Part shown: in pieces, positions 9,799-18,740 of the stretch | Layout of the letters: the number at the start of each line of letters is the position of its first letter | Position numbering within the stretch: the first letter of the stretch is position 1 | NCBI RefSeq assembly: GCF_019801465.1 | Contig: NZ_JAHVJA010000006.1 | Coordinates: forward strand, 62,001 to 126,000 | Origin: Leisingera daeponensis | GTDB taxonomy: Bacteria > Pseudomonadota > Alphaproteobacteria > Rhodobacterales > Rhodobacteraceae | DNA length: 64,000 nt | Direction: 5' to 3' | Position numbers and translations under genes: made by a program | Notes under the pieces: model-generated | Told to the model about the DNA's origin: nothing | Databases searched by the model: none | Seen by the model: only the letters and a program-made list of their open reading frames with translations

Positions 9799-9937
9799 CA
9801 GGTCTCCTCCCAATTTCCGGGTGCCCTTAGGCACAGCTTCCCTGTTTCCCGGCATGGGCACGCCGGGAGGATGGTCTAGCGTCTCACAGGTTCTGCCAGG
9901 GCGATACGATCTGGATCAAATCGCCCCGGTTGCAAAA

Positions 9938-10888
9938 TCAGCCCTGCAGGGCCTCCCACATCTCCAGATCGCGCTGGGCGGTCCAGATCCGCGGGTGCGC
10001 GATGCCGCGGGCCTCGTCATAGGCGCGGGCGACGTTGAAGGGCAGGCAATGCTCGTAGATCGCATAATCCGCAAACTTCGGATCGCATTCGGCACGCACA
10101 GCATCCCAGGCTTCTTTCAGCGAACCGCCGCGTGCAGCGATGCGCTGAACCGGGCGGTAGGTGCTTTCGACGAAGTCGCGGGTGTTCTCGATGGCGGCGT
10201 TGACCATCTCCTTGCCCACCAGCGCATCGCCGCGGCCCGGGGCAATCGCGTCCACGTCATAGGCTTTGATGTTGTCGAGCGTCTGGCCCCAATCGGCGAA
10301 ATGCCCGTCGCCGCAGTAGCAGGCCGAGTGGTATTCGACGATGTCGCCGGTGAACATCACGTTCTGGTCCGGTACGTGGATCACCGCGTCGCCCGCGGTG
10401 TGGGCACGGCCGATCTGTTTGATGTCGACCCGGCGGTTGCCGAGGAAGACAGTCATCTGATCGGTGAAAGTAGTGGTGGGGTAGGTCAGCCCCGGGATGC
10501 TTTCATGGCCTTCAAACAGGCGCGGGAAACGCTGGAACTCGCTGTCCCAATCTTCCTGCCCGCGCTCCAGCACCATGTTGTATGCGGCATTTGACATGAT
10601 CACTTGCTGTGCGTCGAATGCGGAGGCGCCCAGCACCCGCACAGCGTGATAGTGGGTCAGAACCACATGGGTGATCGGCTTGTCGGTCACGGACCGCACG
10701 CATTCGATCACCTTGTTTGCCAGCCGCGGGGTGGCCTGCGCCTCGACAATCATCACACTGTCATCGCCGATGATCACGCCGGAGTTCGGGTCGCCTTCGG
10801 CGGTGAATGCATAAAGCCCCTCTCCGATCTCATCAAAGGTGATCTTCTTTTCGGTCAGGTCCCCTTGGGACGCAAAAGCTTTTGCCAT
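9938..10888 (-). CDS. MBL-fold metallohydrolase-like protein with an incomplete metal site
   Basis: A 316-residue metallo-beta-lactamase-fold protein. The usual HxHxDH motif is THYHAVR at residues 78-84: the first two histidines (79, 81) remain, but the Asp and third His are Val and Arg. His163 (RAHTAGD) and Asp182 (FTGD) are present, while the usual late His is Arg219 (PGRG). The site therefore keeps the Zn1 ligands but lacks the Zn2 ligands. It lies 12 bp after fahA in the homogentisate cluster, so a hydrolase or binding role in aromatic-acid use is likely; the substrate is unknown. Confidence 0.82.
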   Translation of the reverse strand: MAKAFASQGDLTEKKITFDEIGEGLYAFTAEGDPNSGVIIGDDSVMIVEAQATPRLANKVIECVRSVTDKPITHVVLTHYHAVRVLGASAFDAQQVIMSNAAYNMVLERGQEDWDSEFQRFPRLFEGHESIPGLTYPTTTFTDQMTVFLGNRRVDIKQIGRAHTAGDAVIHVPDQNVMFTGDIVEYHSACYCGDGHFADWGQTLDNIKAYDVDAIAPGRGDALVGKEMVNAAIENTRDFVESTYRPVQRIAARGGSLKEAWDAVRAECDPKFADYAIYEHCLPFNVARAYDEARGIAHPRIWTAQRDLEMWEALQG

Positions 10889-10900
10889 GGTGGATCTTCC

Positions 10901-12157
10901 TTATCTTGCGTAGGGGTCTTCGAGCGCGGGCAGGACGGTGCCGGTGCAGTCGCCGAAGCCAATGGTGTAGCCGTCGCCCTTGGCCGCGCCCTTCAGGGTC
11001 AGCGTGTCGCCGTCGGCGATAAAGGAACGCTCCTCGCCGGTGTCCAGCGTCAGCGGCTCCTTGCCGCCCCAGCTGAGTTCCAAGAGCGAGCCGCGGCTTT
11101 CCTTCACCGGGCCGGAGATGGTGCCGGAGCCCAGAAGGTCGCCCGCGTTCATCGGGCAGCCCGAGGTGGTATGATGCGCTAACTGCTGCGCGGCGGAATA
11201 GTACATTTCCTTGTAGTTGGTCCGCACGATGGTGGTGGCCTCCCTGCCTGTCGGCGCCATGGTGACTTCCAGATCAATGTCATAGAGCATCGGCCCGCAG
11301 TCCTTCAGGTGTTCCAGCAGTTCCACCTCGCGTTCCGGTGTGGAGCAGCGGAACGGCTCCAGCGCCGGTTTGGTCACGATCCAAGGGGAGATCGAGGTTG
11401 CGGCTGCCTTTGCCTGAAACGGCCCCAGCGGCTGGTATTCCCAGGCTTGGATGTCGCGCGCCGACCAGTCGTTCAGCAGCACGTAGCCAAAGATGTGGTC
11501 ATCGGCTTCCTGTACGGTGATCGGTCCATCAGACGGGGTGCCTACGATGGCGCCCATCTCCAGCTCGATATCAAAGCGCGCGCAGGGCGCCCACCGCGGC
11601 TTGTCATCGTTCGCGCCTTTCAGCTGGCCCCAAGGGCGGCGCACATCGGTGCCCGAAACCACGACGGAGGAGGCCCGCCCGTTATAGCCAATGGGGATAT
11701 GCAGCCAGTTCGGCGGCAGCGCGTTTTCCGGGCCGCGGAACATGGTGCCGACGTTGAAGGCGTGGTTTTTGCCCGCGTAGAAATCAGTGTATTCGCTGAC
11801 CGCGAAGGGCATGTGCAGCTCAGCATCGGCCTGCGCCACCAGATGCGGCTTGACCTTGTCCTTCTCCGCGGCGCCCTCGGCCAGCAAGGCAGTCAAGCGC
11901 TCGCGCAGCGCTGCCCAGACGGCCGGGCCTTCCTCCATCACGTCATTCCAATAGGGCACATCGAACAGCGGCGCGTCGCTCAACTGCACCAGCCCGGCCT
12001 CTTCGGCGGTCTGCATGTCCAGGATCAGGTCGCCGATCGCCACACCGCAGCGCGGGTCATCGCCGTCAACGGAAAATACGCCATATGGCAGGTTGTTCAG
12101 AGGGAACGGGTGGTTTGCATCATTGGCCGAGGCCACCCAGGATTTCAGCAGAGGCAT
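10901..12157 (-). CDS. fahA: Fumarylacetoacetase
   Basis: A 418-residue enzyme, the normal length for the bacterial and animal family. An N-terminal SH3-like part is followed by the catalytic domain with YTDFYAGKNHAFNVGTMFR (the catalytic His and a metal Asp), DIELEMGAIVG and NDWSARDIQAWEYQPLGPF. It hydrolyses fumarylacetoacetate to fumarate and acetoacetate, the last step of tyrosine/homogentisate breakdown, in the cytoplasm. It lies between hmgA (107 bp upstream, with a hairpin in the gap) and the MBL gene (12 bp downstream). Confidence 0.95.
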   Translation of the reverse strand: MPLLKSWVASANDANHPFPLNNLPYGVFSVDGDDPRCGVAIGDLILDMQTAEEAGLVQLSDAPLFDVPYWNDVMEEGPAVWAALRERLTALLAEGAAEKDKVKPHLVAQADAELHMPFAVSEYTDFYAGKNHAFNVGTMFRGPENALPPNWLHIPIGYNGRASSVVVSGTDVRRPWGQLKGANDDKPRWAPCARFDIELEMGAIVGTPSDGPITVQEADDHIFGYVLLNDWSARDIQAWEYQPLGPFQAKAAATSISPWIVTKPALEPFRCSTPEREVELLEHLKDCGPMLYDIDLEVTMAPTGREATTIVRTNYKEMYYSAAQQLAHHTTSGCPMNAGDLLGSGTISGPVKESRGSLLELSWGGKEPLTLDTGEERSFIADGDTLTLKGAAKGDGYTIGFGDCTGTVLPALEDPYAR

Positions 12158-12239
12158 CGTGTCTCCAGTTTCCGGATCCGCAGATCCTTTTCATCTTTCC
12201 GGAAGTACTCCGGGGGTGAGTGGACCCCATGGGGGCCAG

Positions 12240-12256
12240 AGGGGGCAGCGCCCCCT
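12240..12256. repeat. GC hairpin between hmgA and fahA
   Basis: AGGGGGC (12240-12246) and GCCCCCT (12250-12256) pair over 7 bp with an AGC loop, in the 106-bp gap after hmgA. No T-run follows on the leftward strand. It probably attenuates or stabilises mRNA between hmgA and the rest of the operon. Confidence 0.5.
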
Positions 12257-12263
12257 AACCATT

Positions 12264-13619
12264 TCATTTCAGGCCGGGCGTGCCATCGAACTTCTTTTCG
12301 ATGTCGCTCCAGCAGTCGATATAGTCATCCTGCAGCGGCGCTTCCTTGGCTGCAAATGCCGTCAGATGCTGCGGGAAGCGGGTCTCAAACATGAAGGACA
12401 TGGTGTTCTCAAGCTTCTCGGGTCCGAGGTTGGAGTTCGACGCGCCTTCAAAGGCGTTCTTGTCCGGACCATGCGGCAGCATCATGTTGTGGAGGCTCAT
12501 GCCGCCAGGCACGAAGCCTTGCGGTTTGGCGTCATACTGTCCGTAGATGTTGCCCATCAGTTCCGACATGATGTTCTTGTGGTACCACGGCGGGCGGAAG
12601 GTTTTCTCAGCCACCATCCAGCGCTCGCGGAACAGCACAAAGTCGATGTTGGCGGTGCCTGGCACGCCCGACGGGGCCGTCAGCACGGTGAAAATCGACG
12701 GGTCCGGGTGGTCGAACAGAATCGCCCCCACCGGGCAGTAAGTGGTCAAGTCGTATTTGTAGGGCGCGTAGTTGCCGTGCCAGGCCACCACGTCCAGCGG
12801 CGAGTGGCCGATTTTGGTCTCGTGGAACTGGCCGCACCATTTGATGGTCACGGTCGAAGGCGTCTCACGGTCTTCGAACGCTGCCACCGGCGCCTTGAAG
12901 TCGCGCGGGTTGGCCATGCAGTTGGCGCCGATGGGTCCGCGGCCCGGCAACTCAAATTTCTGGCCGTAGTTTTCGCATACAAAGCCGCGGCAGGGGCCTT
13001 CCAGCACTTCCACCCGGTACACCAGCCCGCGCGGGATGATGGCGATTTCCTGCGGCGCCAGGTCGATGATGCCCAGCTCGGTCGCAAAGCGCAGCCGGCC
13101 CTCCTGAGGCACCACCAAGAGTTCGGAATCAGCGGAGAAGAAGTAGCTGTCCTCCATCGTCTCGGTGACCAGATAGATATGGCTCGCCATGCCGACCTGG
13201 GTGTTCACGTCGCCAGCGGTGGTCATGGTGCGCATGCCGGTGAGCCAGGTGAGGCCTTCATCGGAATGCGGCACCGGGTCCCAGCGGTACTGGCCCAGTG
13301 AGATCACGTCCGGATCGACGCAGGGTGCAGACTTCCAATGCGGCAGGTCGATTTTTTCATAGCGGTGCGAATGTTTTACCGACGGGCGGATGCGGTAGCA
13401 CCAGGTTCGCTCCGGCACATCGGCGGTAAAGGCGGTGCCGCTCAACTGCTCGCCGTAAAGGCCGTAATTGCATTTCTGGGGGCTGTTCATGCCCTGCGGC
13501 AGCGCACCGGGCAGCGCCTCGGTTTCAAAGTCATTTGCAAAGCCGGGCATGTAGCCCTCATGCGGCCCCTGAAGAGAGGGGGCCTGGATCATCTCATGGG
13601 GATCGGCTGGCCGATTCAT
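12264..13619 (-). CDS. hmgA: Homogentisate 1,2-dioxygenase
   Basis: A 451-residue cupin-fold dioxygenase of normal length. The N-terminus has [20 protein letters not shown] and the family segment [15 protein letters not shown]. The C-terminal half holds the iron ligands: [12 protein letters not shown] (His and Glu) and MMLPHGPD (second His). It opens the ring of homogentisate to maleylacetoacetate with Fe2+ and O2. It is the first gene of the leftward catabolic run and is divergent from marR. A 71-bp gap with a palindrome is shared by both promoters, which suggests local repression relieved by a pathway intermediate. Confidence 0.96.
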   Translation of the reverse strand: MNRPADPHEMIQAPSLQGPHEGYMPGFANDFETEALPGALPQGMNSPQKCNYGLYGEQLSGTAFTADVPERTWCYRIRPSVKHSHRYEKIDLPHWKSAPCVDPDVISLGQYRWDPVPHSDEGLTWLTGMRTMTTAGDVNTQVGMASHIYLVTETMEDSYFFSADSELLVVPQEGRLRFATELGIIDLAPQEIAIIPRGLVYRVEVLEGPCRGFVCENYGQKFELPGRGPIGANCMANPRDFKAPVAAFEDRETPSTVTIKWCGQFHETKIGHSPLDVVAWHGNYAPYKYDLTTYCPVGAILFDHPDPSIFTVLTAPSGVPGTANIDFVLFRERWMVAEKTFRPPWYHKNIMSELMGNIYGQYDAKPQGFVPGGMSLHNMMLPHGPDKNAFEGASNSNLGPEKLENTMSFMFETRFPQHLTAFAAKEAPLQDDYIDCWSDIEKKFDGTPGLK

Positions 13620-13651
13620 CGCGCGTTTCTCCTCTTGCTGCTTGCGGGATA

Positions 13652-13671
13652 TTAGTTGTTTTTGTAACTAA
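13652..13671. promoter_or_regulatory. Candidate MarR operator between hmgA and marR
   Basis: TTAGTT (13652-13657) and AACTAA (13666-13671) form an inverted repeat with an 8-bp AT-rich spacer, centred in the 71-bp gap of the divergent hmgA/marR pair. The size and symmetry suit a dimeric winged-helix MarR protein. It lies about 20 bp from the marR ATG and 32 bp from the hmgA ATG, so binding could block both promoters. Confidence 0.6.
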
Positions 13672-13690
13672 CAAGGGAAAGGGGACGAAG

Positions 13691-14131
13691 ATGGACGAAA
13701 AAGATGATTTCGCTTTGCAGGATTTCCTGCCCTACCTGCTGAACCGCGCGGCAGAGGAAAGCTCGCTGGGGTTCCAGAAACACTACAAGAACCGCTATGG
13801 AATGCTGCGCACTGAATGGCGGGTGCTGTTCCATCTGGGCAACTATGGCCAGATGACAGCCAAGGAGATCGGAAGCCGCGCCAAGATTCACAAGACCAAG
13901 ATCAGCCGGGCCGTGGCAAAGCTGGCGGAAAAGCGTTTTGTGACCCGGACACGGGATGAAAGCGACCGCCGTGCGGAGCATCTTGCGCTGACCCCGGCGG
14001 GAGAAGCCGCCTACAAGGACCTGCGCGAACATGCGCTGGAATTCGATACTCAGATTTGCGCCCGGTTCACCAGCGGCGAGGTTGCGATTTTGCGGTATAT
14101 GCTGCGCAATTTAGCAGGGATCGAGCCATAG
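13691..14131 (+). CDS. MarR-family regulator, probable repressor of the homogentisate operon
   Basis: A 146-residue protein. I chose the ATG at 13691, which has a GGGGAC site close upstream and avoids an Arg/Pro-rich extension running into hmgA. The winged helix-turn-helix is clear: TEWRVLFHLGNYGQMTAKEIG, then IHKTKISRAVAKLAEKRFV as the recognition helix, then RDESDRRAEHLALTPAG as the wing. Such dimers usually repress and leave DNA when a phenolic ligand binds. The gene is divergent from hmgA, with a palindrome in the gap, so autorepression plus control of hmgA-fahA-maiA is likely. Confidence 0.87.
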   Translation: MDEKDDFALQDFLPYLLNRAAEESSLGFQKHYKNRYGMLRTEWRVLFHLGNYGQMTAKEIGSRAKIHKTKISRAVAKLAEKRFVTRTRDESDRRAEHLALTPAGEAAYKDLREHALEFDTQICARFTSGEVAILRYMLRNLAGIEP

Positions 14132-14181
14132 ACATTAGGCCGCTCAGCCCCCAGATAAAGCGCGGGATTATAGGTGAAGCG

Positions 14182-15426
14182 ATGATACAGATTGATGTCA
14201 ATTCGGGGCCGCTGATTGCCTGGCTGATGGAGCAGGGGCTGCAAGGCGCGCCGCAGCAGGATTTGCTGCAGGGGTATTGCCAGCGGCTGGTGGCAGCGGG
14301 GGTGCCCTTGTGGCGTTTTACCGTAGCGCAGCGTGCATTTCACCCAAAGTTTGGCGGTCTCGGTTTCTGGTGGACCCGCGAAGAGGGCATCCGGCACGAA
14401 CATTATGAGTACCGCGAGTCCCCGCGCGAGGAATGGCTGCGCAGCCCGTTCTTCTACATTCTCGAACAGGATCTGGAAGAATACCGGGAGCGCCTTGAAG
14501 GCGGTGCACCGGAGCGCTTCCCGCTGCTGGGGGAGCTGCACGGCCGCGGCGCGACGGATTACTTCGCGGCAGGCGTGCGCTTTGCCCCGCCGGAAGCCGG
14601 TCCGAACAACCCGCTCAGCCCGCACGAGGGAATGCTGGCATCCTGGTCCACCGACCGAAAGGGCGGCTTCTCATCGCGCGAACTGGACCTGATCCGCACG
14701 ACCTTGCCGCATCTGGGCCTGGCGCTGAAGTCTTCCTCCAACCGGCAGATGGCCAGCGATCTCTTGCAGGTTTATCTGGGCCGCGATGCCGGCCGCCGGG
14801 TGCTGTCAGGGGAGATTCAGCGCGGATCCTCGCAGCAGATCGACGCGGTGATCTGTCTGTTTGACCTCAAGGGGTTTACCCAACTGTCAGAGCGGCTGCC
14901 GGGCGCTGAGCTGATCGACATGCTGAACGGGTACTTCGGACTGGCCGTGGAGAGTGTGCAGTCGCACGGCGGCAACATTCTCAAGTTCATGGGCGACGGT
15001 ATGCTGGCCATGTTCAACTTGGGAAGCATTGAAGAAGACGCCCACGCCGCGCTGGCGGCGGCAAATGAGCTGTGCGGCAAGGTGCGGAGCTTCAACGCCG
15101 CTCGCGAAGCCGAGGGGCTGCCGACGGCTTCCTATACCTTGGCGCTGCACGCAGGCGACATCCTGTACGGCAATATCGGGGCCGAGAACCGGCTGGATTT
15201 CACCGTTATCGGCCAGACAGTGAACCAGACCGCCAGAATTGCCGACATGCACCGGTCCGTCGGGCAGAGCTTTATTATCTCCGAAGTTGTCAAGAATGCG
15301 GCTGAGGGGACCGGGCACGACCTGGTGTCGCTGGGCCGCTACATGCTGCGCGGGGTGGCGGAGCCGATTGAGCTTTATACCATTTACGGAAAAAACTGCG
15401 TGGCCGCCTGCGCCGGCGAACAGTGA
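14182..15426 (+). CDS. Class III adenylate/guanylate cyclase with novel N-terminal domain
   Basis: A 414-residue protein starting at the ATG at 14182. The C-terminal part (about 216-400) is a class III cyclase homology domain: Asp228 in FDLKGFTQLSERLP and Asp272 in KFMGDGMLAMF are the two metal ligands, with IGQTVNQTARI supplying late active-site residues. Residues 1-200 form an all-soluble domain rich in aromatics (FGGLGFWWTREEGIRHEHYEY) that I do not assign. The protein should be cytoplasmic and make cAMP from ATP, with the N-terminal domain as a sensor. Specificity for ATP over GTP is not certain. It ends convergent with mipZ at a shared hairpin. Confidence 0.85.
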   Translation: MIQIDVNSGPLIAWLMEQGLQGAPQQDLLQGYCQRLVAAGVPLWRFTVAQRAFHPKFGGLGFWWTREEGIRHEHYEYRESPREEWLRSPFFYILEQDLEEYRERLEGGAPERFPLLGELHGRGATDYFAAGVRFAPPEAGPNNPLSPHEGMLASWSTDRKGGFSSRELDLIRTTLPHLGLALKSSSNRQMASDLLQVYLGRDAGRRVLSGEIQRGSSQQIDAVICLFDLKGFTQLSERLPGAELIDMLNGYFGLAVESVQSHGGNILKFMGDGMLAMFNLGSIEEDAHAALAAANELCGKVRSFNAAREAEGLPTASYTLALHAGDILYGNIGAENRLDFTVIGQTVNQTARIADMHRSVGQSFIISEVVKNAAEGTGHDLVSLGRYMLRGVAEPIELYTIYGKNCVAACAGEQ

Positions 15427-15431
15427 GCTGA

Positions 15432-15462
15432 CCGGGGGTCAGAGGCTGACCTCGACCCCCGG
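15432..15462. terminator. Strong hairpin at the cyclase/mipZ convergent junction
   Basis: CCGGGGGTC (15432-15440) pairs with GACCCCCGG (15454-15462), and inside it GAGG pairs with CCTC around a CTGA loop, giving about 13 bp with one bulged A. It spans the last codons of mipZ and lies just after the cyclase stop. No T-run follows, so any terminator role is bidirectional but imperfect. Confidence 0.5.
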
Positions 15463-16248
15463 CAGATTCACTTCCTTCATCATGTCGCGAAGCTCCTGCC
15501 GCGCCGCGATGTTGGAGATGTTGAGCTGCTTGACGCCAATGTCCTTGAGATCCAGAAGCGTCAGCCCGCGCGGGAACAGCTCGCGAAAGATCACCCGCTC
15601 GGAAAAGCCCGGCGCTATGCGGAAGCCGATGCGTTTGGACAGCATCTTAATAGCGCGTTCCATCTTTTCCTTGTTGACCATGCGCTGGGTGCCCACACGG
15701 TTGCGTATCACGATCCAGTCGATCGGCTTGAGGCCCGCCTGCGCCCGCAGCTGGCGGGCGTTCCAGACCATTTCGGAATAGACCGACGGGCCGGTGATGG
15801 CTTCACCTTTCTGGTCCACATGGGCCAGAAGATCGAAATCGACAAAGCTGTCGTTCAGCGGCGTGATCAGCGTGTCGGCCAGCGAATGCGCCACCTGGCT
15901 CAGGCGCGTATGCGAACCGGGGCAGTCGATCAGGATGAAGTCATGGCCCGGCTCCAGCGCCGAAACCGCAGCCGACAGCCGGTGGTCGTAAATGTTCTCG
16001 CCGGGCTGCAGTCCGGCAGGATCGATCTCCGGCAGCTCATGGATTTCCACCATCGGCAAGTTCAGACCGGCCTTGGCGCAGAATTCCTTGCGGTTTTCAA
16101 GGTACCGCCCCATCGAGCGCTGCCGCAAATCCAGATCCAGTGCCGCCACCTTGTGGCCCAGACGGGCCAGGGTGGTTGCCACATGCATGGAGACAGTGGA
16201 TTTGCCCGCGCCGCCCTTCTCGTTTCCGACGACAATGATATGCGCCAT
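15439..16248 (-). CDS. mipZ: Division-plane positioning ATPase MipZ
   Basis: A 269-residue ParA/MinD-superfamily ATPase. The deviant Walker A with signature lysine is GNEKGGAGKST at 8-18; DLDLRQRSMGRYLENR follows as switch I and DFILIDCPGSHT as the Walker B/switch II region. LDLRQRS and RNRVGTQR are typical of MipZ and not of ParA. In alphaproteobacteria MipZ forms a gradient from the ParB-bound origin and blocks FtsZ polymerisation near the poles, placing division at midcell. It is transcribed alone, convergent with the cyclase gene. Confidence 0.92.
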   Translation of the reverse strand: MAHIIVVGNEKGGAGKSTVSMHVATTLARLGHKVAALDLDLRQRSMGRYLENRKEFCAKAGLNLPMVEIHELPEIDPAGLQPGENIYDHRLSAAVSALEPGHDFILIDCPGSHTRLSQVAHSLADTLITPLNDSFVDFDLLAHVDQKGEAITGPSVYSEMVWNARQLRAQAGLKPIDWIVIRNRVGTQRMVNKEKMERAIKMLSKRIGFRIAPGFSERVIFRELFPRGLTLLDLKDIGVKQLNISNIAARQELRDMMKEVNLPGVEVSL

Positions 16249-16357
16249 GTACAGGTCCCTTCGCTCGTGCTTTGCACACGTCTTTCGCTTTGGCCCCTGT
16301 ATAGGCTCTGGATTCTGTCAAGAAAAGCCGCGCGGGCAGGCTGGTAAACTTAGTGTA

Positions 16358-18424
16358 TCACCTGTGTTTTGCAGGACCCGCCGGCTTGCGCTTGGGGCGG
16401 GCATCGCCGCCCTTGCCGCCCTTTGCCGGCAAGGCTGCCGCTGCGCGGGCCTTGTTCTTCTTGCTGTTGGGCTTGCCAACCGGCGGCTTGGGGCCCTTGG
16501 CTTTGAACGGCTTGGCCGCGGGCGCGCCGGGCCTGGTCATCCGTTTTGACGGATCCGATGCGCCTTTGGGCTTGGCGGTCACCGCAGGCTTGGGCTTGCT
16601 GGGGCGGGCGTCATTGCGCGGCTCGCGGCGCTCTTCCCGGGCCGGTTTGTCCTTCCACTCTTTGCGCGGTGGACGGCTGTCCTCGGAGCGCTCGGATTTG
16701 GCGCGGTACGGCTTCGCACCGTCGTCCTTGCCGCGGTGCGGCTTGGGCTTGCGGTCGCCCTTGAAGCTACCTTTCGGCCCGCCGGGCCCGCGGCGCGGGG
16801 CAGGGGCCAGTTCCGGAGCTTCGGCCAGCTGCTTCAGCACGGCGCCCGGCTCCAGCTCGGTCTTGCCGTCCAGCGCCTTCAGGAAGCCCTCAACGGCGCC
16901 TTCGCTGATCTCGGCAAAGGTTTCGTTGTCCTGCACCCGGATCGCGCCGATGGCGTCGCGGTCGATGTTGCCGGCCTTGCACAGCATCGGTAACACCTTG
17001 CGCGGATCGGCACCTGCCTCGCGGCCACCGGACAGGGAGAACCAGACGGAAGGGCCGAAGGCTTTGCGTTCCTTGCGCTCTTTGCGCGGCTCGGGAGTGT
17101 CCGCCGGGCGCAGGTCCTCGGGCGCCGAGTGGCGGCTGCGGAACAGGCGCAGGTAGGTGGCGGCGATCTGCTCGGGCGTGAAGCTGTCCAGCAAGGTCTG
17201 AACACCGGCCTGCTCATTTTCGGCAACCGGCTCCTGCCAGACCGGATCGGCCAGCATTCTTTCTTCGTCACGCGCCAGCACATCATCGGCAGAGGGGGCC
17301 TCGCAATGTTCGGCAGTCAGCTTGGCCCATTTGAGAAGCCGCAGCGCCTTGCTGCGGGCCTTGGGCGGGGCGATCAGGGCGCTGACGCCTTTGCGGCCCG
17401 CGCGGCCGGTCCGGCCGGAACGATGCAGCAAGGTTTCGTGGTTCGAGGGCAGTTCCGCATGGACCACCAGTTCCAGCCCCGGCAGGTCGATGCCGCGGGC
17501 CGCCACATCGGTTGCCACGCAGACGCGGGCGCGCCCGTCGCGCATCGCTTGCAGTGCGTGGCTGCGCTCGGTCTGGGACAGCTCGCCTGACAGGGTCACA
17601 ACCGGCAGGCCGCGGTTGGTCAGGCGTGCTGCCAGACGGTTCACCGCGGCGCGGGTGTTGGCAAAAACGATGGAGCTGGGCGCCTCATAGTAGCGCAGCA
17701 CGTTGATGATGGCGTTTTCCGCGTCCGCTTGCGCCACGCTCATCAGGCGGTATTCGATGTCCGCGTGCTGCTTGGTCTCGCCGGCGGTCTTGATCCGCAT
17801 CGCGTCGCGCTGGAAAGTCTCGGCCAGGCTGGCAATCGCCGGCGGGACGGTGGCGGAGAACAGGAGGGTGCGGCGGTCATCGGGCGCTTCGCCCAGGATG
17901 AACTCCAAGTCTTCGCGGAAGCCAAGGTCCAGCATTTCGTCGGCCTCGTCCAGCACTACGCCGCGCACTTGGCTCAGGTCGATGGAGCCGCGCGCGATAT
18001 GGTCGCGCAGCCGGCCCGGGGTGGCCGCCACGATGTGGGCGCCGCGGGCCAGTGCCCGTCGCTCATCCCTCATGTCCATGCCGCCTACGCAGGAGGCAAT
18101 CACGGCGCCTGCTTCACGGTAAAGCCAGCCCAGCTCGTGTTTAACCTGCAGTGCCAGCTCGCGGGTGGGGGCGATTACCAGCGCCAGCGGCGCCGCGGCC
18201 TCTGCAAATGCCTCATTCTCTCCCAGCAGGTCCTTGGCCAGTGCCAGGCCGAAACCAACGGTCTTGCCCGACCCGGTCTGAGCAGACACCAGCAGGTCGC
18301 GCCCTTCCACGTCCGGCTGGGTCACAGCCTCCTGCACTTGGGTCAGGGTTTCATATCCGCGCTCTTGCAGTGCGTTGGCCAGGGCTTGTTTCACGAGGGG
18401 GCTGTCTTTCCCGCGGGGCTGCAT
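16358..18424 (-). CDS. DEAD-box ATP-dependent RNA helicase with basic C-terminal tail
   Basis: A 688-residue helicase. Core motifs: AQTGSGKT at 48-55 (I), PTRELALQ (Ia), LDEADEML near 158 (II), SAT near 191 (III) and HRSGRTGRAGRKG near 331 (VI). Residues about 470-545 fit a DbpA-type RNA-binding domain (KVLPMLCKAGNIDRDAIG). The last 140 residues are very rich in Lys, Arg, Pro and Gly and are likely disordered RNA-binding tail. It would remodel rRNA or mRNA, for example in ribosome assembly or cold adaptation. It resembles DeaD/CsdA or DbpA types, and I cannot separate these. Confidence 0.9.
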   Translation of the reverse strand: MQPRGKDSPLVKQALANALQERGYETLTQVQEAVTQPDVEGRDLLVSAQTGSGKTVGFGLALAKDLLGENEAFAEAAAPLALVIAPTRELALQVKHELGWLYREAGAVIASCVGGMDMRDERRALARGAHIVAATPGRLRDHIARGSIDLSQVRGVVLDEADEMLDLGFREDLEFILGEAPDDRRTLLFSATVPPAIASLAETFQRDAMRIKTAGETKQHADIEYRLMSVAQADAENAIINVLRYYEAPSSIVFANTRAAVNRLAARLTNRGLPVVTLSGELSQTERSHALQAMRDGRARVCVATDVAARGIDLPGLELVVHAELPSNHETLLHRSGRTGRAGRKGVSALIAPPKARSKALRLLKWAKLTAEHCEAPSADDVLARDEERMLADPVWQEPVAENEQAGVQTLLDSFTPEQIAATYLRLFRSRHSAPEDLRPADTPEPRKERKERKAFGPSVWFSLSGGREAGADPRKVLPMLCKAGNIDRDAIGAIRVQDNETFAEISEGAVEGFLKALDGKTELEPGAVLKQLAEAPELAPAPRRGPGGPKGSFKGDRKPKPHRGKDDGAKPYRAKSERSEDSRPPRKEWKDKPAREERREPRNDARPSKPKPAVTAKPKGASDPSKRMTRPGAPAAKPFKAKGPKPPVGKPNSKKNKARAAAALPAKGGKGGDARPKRKPAGPAKHR

Positions 18425-18451
18425 CCGGCCCCAGCGTCAGGAGAAATGAAA

Positions 18452-18478
18452 GAAGGCTGCCCGTCCGGGGCAGCCTTC
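18452..18478 (-). terminator. Intrinsic terminator after rpmE
   Basis: GAAGGCTGCCC (18452-18462) and GGGCAGCCTTC (18468-18478) make a perfect 11-bp stem with a 5-nt loop. On the leftward transcript it is followed by TTTCATTTCTCC. It lies 30 bp after the rpmE stop and should end the rplS-rpmE transcript before the helicase gene. Confidence 0.8.
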
Positions 18479-18507
18479 GGGAGGTGTTCCGAAATACGGC
18501 GGAAGGC

Positions 18508-18729
18508 TTAAAAGCCCAGGCCTTCGTATTTCTTCTTGAACTTGGACACGCGGCCGCCGGCATCCATCAGGCGCGAGGTGCCGCCGGTCCAGGCCGGGTG
18601 CACGGTCGGGTCGATGTCCAGCGCCAGCTGATCACCTTCGCTGCCCCAGGTGGAGCGCATCTTGATGATGGTGCCGTCGGTCATTTTGACGTCGATGAAG
18701 TGGTAGTCGGGATGGGTGTCTTTTTTCAT
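18508..18729 (-). CDS. rpmE: 50S ribosomal protein L31
   Basis: A 73-residue ribosomal protein that begins [14 protein letters not shown] and contains [24 protein letters not shown], the family C-terminal core. The CxxC zinc ligands of the classical form are absent, so this is the zinc-independent type common in alphaproteobacteria. L31 joins the 50S central protuberance to the 30S head. It follows rplS by 11 bp and ends at a strong terminator. Confidence 0.95.
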   Translation of the reverse strand: MKKDTHPDYHFIDVKMTDGTIIKMRSTWGSEGDQLALDIDPTVHPAWTGGTSRLMDAGGRVSKFKKKYEGLGF

Positions 18730-18740
18730 GATACCACTCC

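Noticed and set aside
12158-12263. Terminator between hmgA and fahA.
   Set aside because: The hairpin lacks a T-run and both genes belong to one pathway and orientation; I listed it as a hairpin, not a terminator.
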